Assembly: GCF_018918005.1 (NCBI RefSeq)
Contig: NZ_JAHLPR010000047.1
Span: forward strand, 1-58,575
Source: Paenibacillus sp. MSJ-34
GTDB taxonomy: Bacteria; Bacillota; Bacilli; Paenibacillales; Paenibacillaceae
Direction: 5' to 3'
DNA: 58,575 bases
Shown one piece after another: positions 54,084 through 58,575 of this stretch (position 1 is its first letter; the number at the start of each line of letters is the position of its first letter). The position numbers were made by a program, and so were the translations under genes. Below the pieces are notes generated by a model that was not told the DNA's origin, made no database searches, and saw nothing but the letters and a program-made list of their open reading frames with translations.

Positions 54084-56392
54084 GCGTTCCCCCCAATCAT
54101 TCGGTAATGCCTCCACTCCTCCGGCAACAGCCGCTGGTAGCGCGGCTGCAAGTAACGGTCGTCAACCAGGACGAGTAAGCCGCGGTCGCGCTCGGAACGG
54201 ATCAATCTGCCGCCGGCTTGCAGCACTTTATTCATGCCGGGATAGACATAGGCGTAATCGTATCCGTTCCGGCCCGTTTCGTTATTGTATTCCATCACGA
54301 TATCCCGCTCCGGGCCGATCTGCGGCAGCCCGACGCCGACGACAACGACTCCGTTCAAACGGTCGCCGGCCAAATCGACGCCTTCGGCAAAAATGCCGCC
54401 CATCACGGCGAACCCGATCAACGTATCTTCATTCTCCGCATTGAATGAAAATAAATAACGTTCCCGCTCCTCCTCCCCCATCTTGTCTTGCTGCAGCAGC
54501 GTACGGACACCGCTTCCCTCGCTCCCCTGTGCGGCAAACGCTTCATACACTTCGTTCATATACGCATAAGACGGGAAAAACGCGAGGTAATTGCCGGGAC
54601 GCCGCGATGTCAAGTCTTGCAGCAGCCGGACAAGCGGTCCGATCGACCGCCCCCGGTCGCGATACCGCGTAGAAAGCGGCATAATGCGGACATCCAGTTG
54701 TTCTTGGGAGAACGGCGTAGGCACGGAAATCGAGTAATCGTCCGGCGCGGCTCCGAGAATATCCATATAATAGGACAGCGGCGCAAGCGTCGCGGAGAAA
54801 TAAACGCCGGAGCGGTATTTCTTGGCCGTTTGCCGCAGCAGCAAGGCCGGATTCAGGCAATACATCCGCAGCGATACTTCGCTCCTTGTGCATGACAACC
54901 AAGTGATATAATGCTCCTTGTACTGTTCGTACAGCTTCCCGATCCTTATAAAATCTTGGGCGGCAAAATATAGATCGAGCAACTGCCGATTCGGCGGCGC
55001 GGACGCGGACATAAGCACTCCTTCGGCTGCTACGGCAAAGTTCTCGAGCAGCGCGAGCAGCTCCGACGGCGCTTCCTTCGCCGTTTGAAATGCGCCGCCG
55101 CTTTGTTTTCTCAAAAGGATAAAATGATCGTTCACCGCTTTGGCGGCGTAATAGAGCGGCGTTTTGTCCGTTTGAAACTCCCTTTGAATCGATAGAAACG
55201 CAGATTTGTCCAAATGGGCGGAGAACATGTCTCTTGCCCGGTCTACCAAGTTATGCGCTTCGTCGATCAGAAGCAGCGTCTGTTTCTTCTGCTCCGCAAA
55301 CAACCGCTTCAAGGATACGCGCGGATCGAATATATAATTGTAATCGCAGATGACCGCATCAGAAGCATAGGCCGCATCCAGCGAAAATTCAAACGGGCAA
55401 ACCCGATGTTTGCGCGCGTAACGTTCGATCGTTTCCCGGCCGATGGAAGTTTCTTGCGCCAGCAAATCCAATAACGCGCCGTTGATCCGGTCGTAATAGC
55501 CGTCGGCATACTCGCAATCTTCCTTCGTGCATCTTATTTCCTCCTGGAAGCATATCTTCTCCTTGGCCGTAATCGTAACAACATGCATATGCAGCCCTTG
55601 CGTCTGCATCAAGGAAAACGCCTCTTCTGCGGCGGTCCTCGTCATCGTCTTCGCCGTCAAATAAAACAGACGATTCAGCAACCCGTTTCCGATCGCTTTG
55701 ACCGCGGGAAACAGGGTGGATATCGTTTTGCCGATGCCGGTCGGCGCTTTCGCGAACAGTTGGCAGCCGCGTTCGACCGCCGTGTATACCGCCCCGGCAA
55801 GCTTGCGCTGTCCTTTCCGATACGATTCGAACGGAAAAGCCAGTTCCGCAATGCTGGCGATTTTGGCGCGTTCGTGGCGCTGCATCATCTCGGCATAGGG
55901 CGCATAGCGGGCAACGAGACCGCTCACGAACCGCTCCAGTTCCGCAAATTCCGCTTCGCGCGAATATCGAACCGTTTCTTCCGTCGCGATATGTACATAG
56001 GTCAGTTGGACCGTCATCCTTACGGCACGGTGCTCCTTGGCGTACATGTAGGCGTAGCAATTGGCCTGCGCCCAGTGGACGGGATAGGAGTCCTCCTTAA
56101 TGGAACGGATATCGGAGGAAGTCGATTTGATTTCGTCGACGACAATCCGGTCGCCCTCGATAAGAAGCCCGTCGCATCGTCCGTCGATAACGAACAGAAG
56201 ATGCTCGCCATAAGGGATTTCCGCGGAAAGATATACTTCTTTCCGGTCTTGTTCGCCGTATTGCTCCTGTATTTTCTGATGGGCCTTCGTGCCCTCCGTC
56301 AACGAACCGGCCGTGCGAAACCGCGAATCGATATCCCCGCTCCGGTACGCGTATTCGACCAGCGATCGTACAGGTATTTTGCATGTATCCAA
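54080..56392 (-). CDS. DinG/XPD-like Fe-S helicase with N-terminal PD-(D/E)XK domain
   Basis: The 770-residue protein begins with a nuclease-like domain (about 1-185) with FVIDGRCDGLLI and VVDEIKS, the D...ExK pattern of PD-(D/E)XK enzymes (Glu87, Lys89). The helicase part has Walker A APTGIGKT (216-223), DEAH (377-380) and four Cys (281, 288, 293, 332) for a 4Fe-4S cluster, as in XPD and DinG. The C-terminal motif VI is QAGGRLIRSERDRG. It likely unwinds damaged or branched DNA 5' to 3'. I prefer a TTG start at 56392, eight bases after GGAGGAG; longer versions from 56413 or 56449 lack such a site. Its stop overlaps the sensor gene, an odd pairing in one operon. Confidence 0.85.
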   Translation of the reverse strand: MDTCKIPVRSLVEYAYRSGDIDSRFRTAGSLTEGTKAHQKIQEQYGEQDRKEVYLSAEIPYGEHLLFVIDGRCDGLLIEGDRIVVDEIKSTSSDIRSIKEDSYPVHWAQANCYAYMYAKEHRAVRMTVQLTYVHIATEETVRYSREAEFAELERFVSGLVARYAPYAEMMQRHERAKIASIAELAFPFESYRKGQRKLAGAVYTAVERGCQLFAKAPTGIGKTISTLFPAVKAIGNGLLNRLFYLTAKTMTRTAAEEAFSLMQTQGLHMHVVTITAKEKICFQEEIRCTKEDCEYADGYYDRINGALLDLLAQETSIGRETIERYARKHRVCPFEFSLDAAYASDAVICDYNYIFDPRVSLKRLFAEQKKQTLLLIDEAHNLVDRARDMFSAHLDKSAFLSIQREFQTDKTPLYYAAKAVNDHFILLRKQSGGAFQTAKEAPSELLALLENFAVAAEGVLMSASAPPNRQLLDLYFAAQDFIRIGKLYEQYKEHYITWLSCTRSEVSLRMYCLNPALLLRQTAKKYRSGVYFSATLAPLSYYMDILGAAPDDYSISVPTPFSQEQLDVRIMPLSTRYRDRGRSIGPLVRLLQDLTSRRPGNYLAFFPSYAYMNEVYEAFAAQGSEGSGVRTLLQQDKMGEEERERYLFSFNAENEDTLIGFAVMGGIFAEGVDLAGDRLNGVVVVGVGLPQIGPERDIVMEYNNETGRNGYDYAYVYPGMNKVLQAGGRLIRSERDRGLLVLVDDRYLQPRYQRLLPEEWRHYRMIGGNA

Positions 56393-56474
56393 TCTCCGTT
56401 CTCCTCCTGCCATCGACCGGCATAACATGGTCGAGATCATATCCCCCAATATACCAAACGAATGTTCGCTAGTA

Positions 56475-56519
56475 AAGAGAGCGCCCCGCGCATGACCATG
56501 CGTAGCGGGACACTCTCTT
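56475..56519 (-). terminator. probable intrinsic terminator after the GH8 gene
   Basis: On the minus strand AAGAGAG and CTCTCTT arms (56475-56481, 56513-56519), with inner GC-rich pairing, form a long hairpin followed by TTTAC. The T-run is short. It separates the chitosanase from the helicase gene. Confidence 0.55.
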
Positions 56520-56566
56520 GAACGAAGACGCCGCCCGGCAAACCGGAGCTTGCAGCGATCAATATG

Positions 56567-58441
56567 TTATTCTTCGCCTGTGTTAGTTTCCATAGGAAGT
56601 TCATCCGGTTGGGAATCCGATGTTGCATCCTCGGCACTATTGTCCGGCGCCTCTTCCGTCATATCGCCGGGCTCTCCGACGAATTCGGATACATCCGGGA
56701 ATTCCGTCCGTTCGGAATCCATCCCGGCCGTGCCGCCGCCCGAACCGTACACTTCGAATTCATAGAGCGAATAGCCGTACGGCGTTCCTCGGGCGGTGCC
56801 GTACATTCTTACGTATCTGGCCGATCGGGCGGCAAAGTTGATGTCATCGATTCCTCCGTCGCCGCTTGTCGTGGAATAGACGTCCGTCCAATTCGCCGGC
56901 GTGCCGCTGTCCGTCGAGACTTGAATTTTGTAATTTTTGGCGTAAGCGGCTTCCCAGTTCAGTTTCACCTTGTTCACGCTCCGTACCGAACCGAGATCGA
57001 CATAGATCCATTGCGGGTCGCTTCCTTCGGCGCTCGCCCATCTCGTCGCGGCGTTGCCGTCGACGGCTTTGGACGCTTCAAATCCGGTGCCTTCGATCGA
57101 ACTGGCATAGGCCGGTTTGCCAAGCGCCAGATTTCCGCCGCCGGGCGTTCCTCCGCCGCTGCCCGGTTTCCACCAGTTGCCGGAAAGATATAACATATTC
57201 AATAGATTGTAGCTGTCGCTGAAGTAATCTTCTTTTTTATTCTTCATCCAGTCCCAGCCGGCATTGACCCAAGCCTGATTTCCGCTGCTGGCGGTGCCTG
57301 CCGATATAAACGGCGAAACGAATACGGCGGTGGCGTAATTTCCAATCGCGGTGCCGTCCATTTTATATCCGTTTTTAATATTGGCTGGCGTTCCGCCTGT
57401 CTTCCCTTTAATCCATGTCGCTATTTTATCGGAAATCGTCTTGCCTCTCGTATCCCCGTACATCGCATAATCCATCACGATTCGAAGCGGAACGCGGCTG
57501 GCGTTGTAATAGTATTGGTTCGTTTCTTTAAATTCGTTAAGATACCATTCGGGCGCCGGCTTCGGCGGATTGTCAACGACAAAGTCCGAGATCAGACCTG
57601 TCGTCGAGGAATAAGAGCCGCTGAACTGATTGTAGACGGAATAGAGATTATTAATGACATTGAGCCAGGTTTGATCATTCGTCACCTCGTAGAAGGCCCG
57701 CAAATGGCTTAGCATCCAATCGGACGGACGCGTGTTCAACGCGCTTTTGGAATCCCAATCGCCAAGATTCAACCGATTGTTCGTCGTTACATTGCTCGCT
57801 TTAATGCCGTTCGTAATCATTTTTTGCGCTTCCGCCAAATAATTGATCGCCCCGTTCGATCCCCATTGGTTATGAGCCAGAATTAACGAATAAGCGATAT
57901 CGATATCGCCGTCGGTAGCGGAACTGAAATGCCCCTGGGCACTTTTCGCATCCGCGACCACCCAACCCATCAAATTGGAATTGATCGAGCTCTTATAAGC
58001 TCTGGCCGTTTTGAACAAGCCGTCGTAAATGGTTTGGGCATTCGGGTCATGTCCGGCCATAAGCGCGACAATGACCATCCCATATCCTTGCCCTTCCGAA
58101 GATCCTAACGCGGCATAGCCGTCCGGGTTCCCCGTAATATTCCCTTTCACGTAGTATCCGCCCGGCAACGAGGATAAATTGTTTTTCAAATAGGTTGCTT
58201 TCCAATAATCGTAATACGATGCTACTGCCGAATTCATCGCCGACTGACTAACATGGTTTGGCTTAATCATACCAGGATAACTCACTTGCTGCGGAAACGG
58301 TTTCATTTCTCCCGCGGCGAAAGCTTTCCGCTCCAGGGAAGACGGGATGCCGAGCGTAACCGCAACCATAGCCATGCAAAGCGCAATCAGAAACATCGTT
58401 TTTGCCGTCTTGTTCGCCGGTCCAACTTTTGTCCGATACAT
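56567..58441 (-). CDS. secreted GH8 chitosanase with discoidin domain
   Basis: The 624-residue enzyme has a signal peptide (1-43, ending AFAA) and a GH8 catalytic domain (about 45-425). Glu116 in GSSEGQGYG is the proton donor; Glu303 in YLNEF is at the same spacing (187 residues) as the base Glu309 from Glu122 in the Bacillus K17 chitosanase. ATDGDIDIAYSL at 176-185 is the third family signature. A Gly/Pro linker leads to a discoidin (F5/8C) domain (437-567) for polysaccharide binding, as in Paenibacillus chitosanase D2, which has two such domains. A Glu/Asp-rich tail of about 55 residues follows. It cuts chitosan internally. ATG has AGGAGG upstream. Confidence 0.9.
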   Translation of the reverse strand: MYRTKVGPANKTAKTMFLIALCMAMVAVTLGIPSSLERKAFAAGEMKPFPQQVSYPGMIKPNHVSQSAMNSAVASYYDYWKATYLKNNLSSLPGGYYVKGNITGNPDGYAALGSSEGQGYGMVIVALMAGHDPNAQTIYDGLFKTARAYKSSINSNLMGWVVADAKSAQGHFSSATDGDIDIAYSLILAHNQWGSNGAINYLAEAQKMITNGIKASNVTTNNRLNLGDWDSKSALNTRPSDWMLSHLRAFYEVTNDQTWLNVINNLYSVYNQFSGSYSSTTGLISDFVVDNPPKPAPEWYLNEFKETNQYYYNASRVPLRIVMDYAMYGDTRGKTISDKIATWIKGKTGGTPANIKNGYKMDGTAIGNYATAVFVSPFISAGTASSGNQAWVNAGWDWMKNKKEDYFSDSYNLLNMLYLSGNWWKPGSGGGTPGGGNLALGKPAYASSIEGTGFEASKAVDGNAATRWASAEGSDPQWIYVDLGSVRSVNKVKLNWEAAYAKNYKIQVSTDSGTPANWTDVYSTTSGDGGIDDINFAARSARYVRMYGTARGTPYGYSLYEFEVYGSGGGTAGMDSERTEFPDVSEFVGEPGDMTEEAPDNSAEDATSDSQPDELPMETNTGEE

Positions 58442-58491
58442 ATCATTTCCTCCTCATATAGTATTTCTTGAAGGCAGTTTTGAGTTTACTT

Positions 58492-58511
58492 CCAGTCCCC
58501 TAGGGGACTGG
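58492..58511. promoter_or_regulatory. perfect 20-base palindrome upstream of the chitosanase
   Basis: CCAGTCCCCT and AGGGGACTGG abut without a spacer. It lies 51 bases upstream of the GH8 ATG. A second GGGACTGG occurs at 58557-58564. It may be an operator in the chitosanase promoter or a leader hairpin. No clean -35/-10 could be assigned in 58442-58575. Confidence 0.5.
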
Positions 58512-58575
58512 CGGCCGCCTTCAAAATTTCCAGTTGATCTTTGAAAAATAAATTTGGGACTGGACTTTCCGGAAT

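Overview
The window looks like chromosomal DNA of a spore-forming, low-to-moderate GC Gram-positive of the Paenibacillaceae (Paenibacillus or a close relative such as Cohnella). The reasons are strong GGAGG ribosome binding sites, frequent GTG and TTG starts, a SleB-type spore cortex hydrolase, a SpoIIM-family protein, cre sites, an MtlR/PTS locus, triple S-layer-homology (SLH) domains and a discoidin-carrying GH8 chitosanase. Genus is inferred from gene content only. No rRNA, tRNA or CRISPR array was seen.

Layout. 1-3278 is AT-rich and nearly gene-free: an IS110-type transposase relic and one secreted orphan protein. 3279-8850: a serine hydrolase, then an RND efflux adaptor and permease. 8871-15796: the RDD / SpoIIM / DUF58 / MoxR / DUF4350 / DUF4129 / membrane-protein cluster. 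15988-18765: SleB, an MFS transporter and a TVP38/TMEM64 protein. 18786-27362: a polyol locus, with an ABC importer lacking its own ATPase, a zinc polyol dehydrogenase, MtlR, MtlA and a dedicated HPr; a perfect cre site and a TGTGA-N6-TCACA palindrome precede the first gene. 27481-28196 is a repeat-rich spacer. 28197-34524 is a tightly packed three-gene module: a TerB_N/TerB_C protein, a BrxD-like ATPase and an Lhr-like helicase. 34786-38896: a frameshifted glycerate kinase, a cation/proton antiporter with a terminator in its leader, and a MATE pump preceded by a 12-codon leader ORF. 39016-39203 holds four copies of an interrupted palindrome. 39272-58441: chitosan and sugar use, namely an SLH-anchored GH2 exo-beta-glucosaminidase-like enzyme, an M24-fold protein lacking metal ligands, a XylFGH-type sugar importer, a XylFII-LytS-YesN-type sensing system, a DinG/XPD-like helicase with an N-terminal nuclease domain, and a GH8 chitosanase.

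How the genes fit together. The right third reads as a chitosan and sugar module: GH8 cuts chitosan internally, the surface-bound GH2 enzyme trims glucosamine units, and a three-part sensor sits directly upstream of a monosaccharide importer. The ligand of that importer is not shown by sequence; its closest family is xylose. The polyol locus has two import routes under one MtlR-type regulator. The strongest candidate for an under-described system is the TerB_N / BrxD-like / Lhr-helicase operon, which combines parts known from phage defence and stress systems without a methylase or PglZ.
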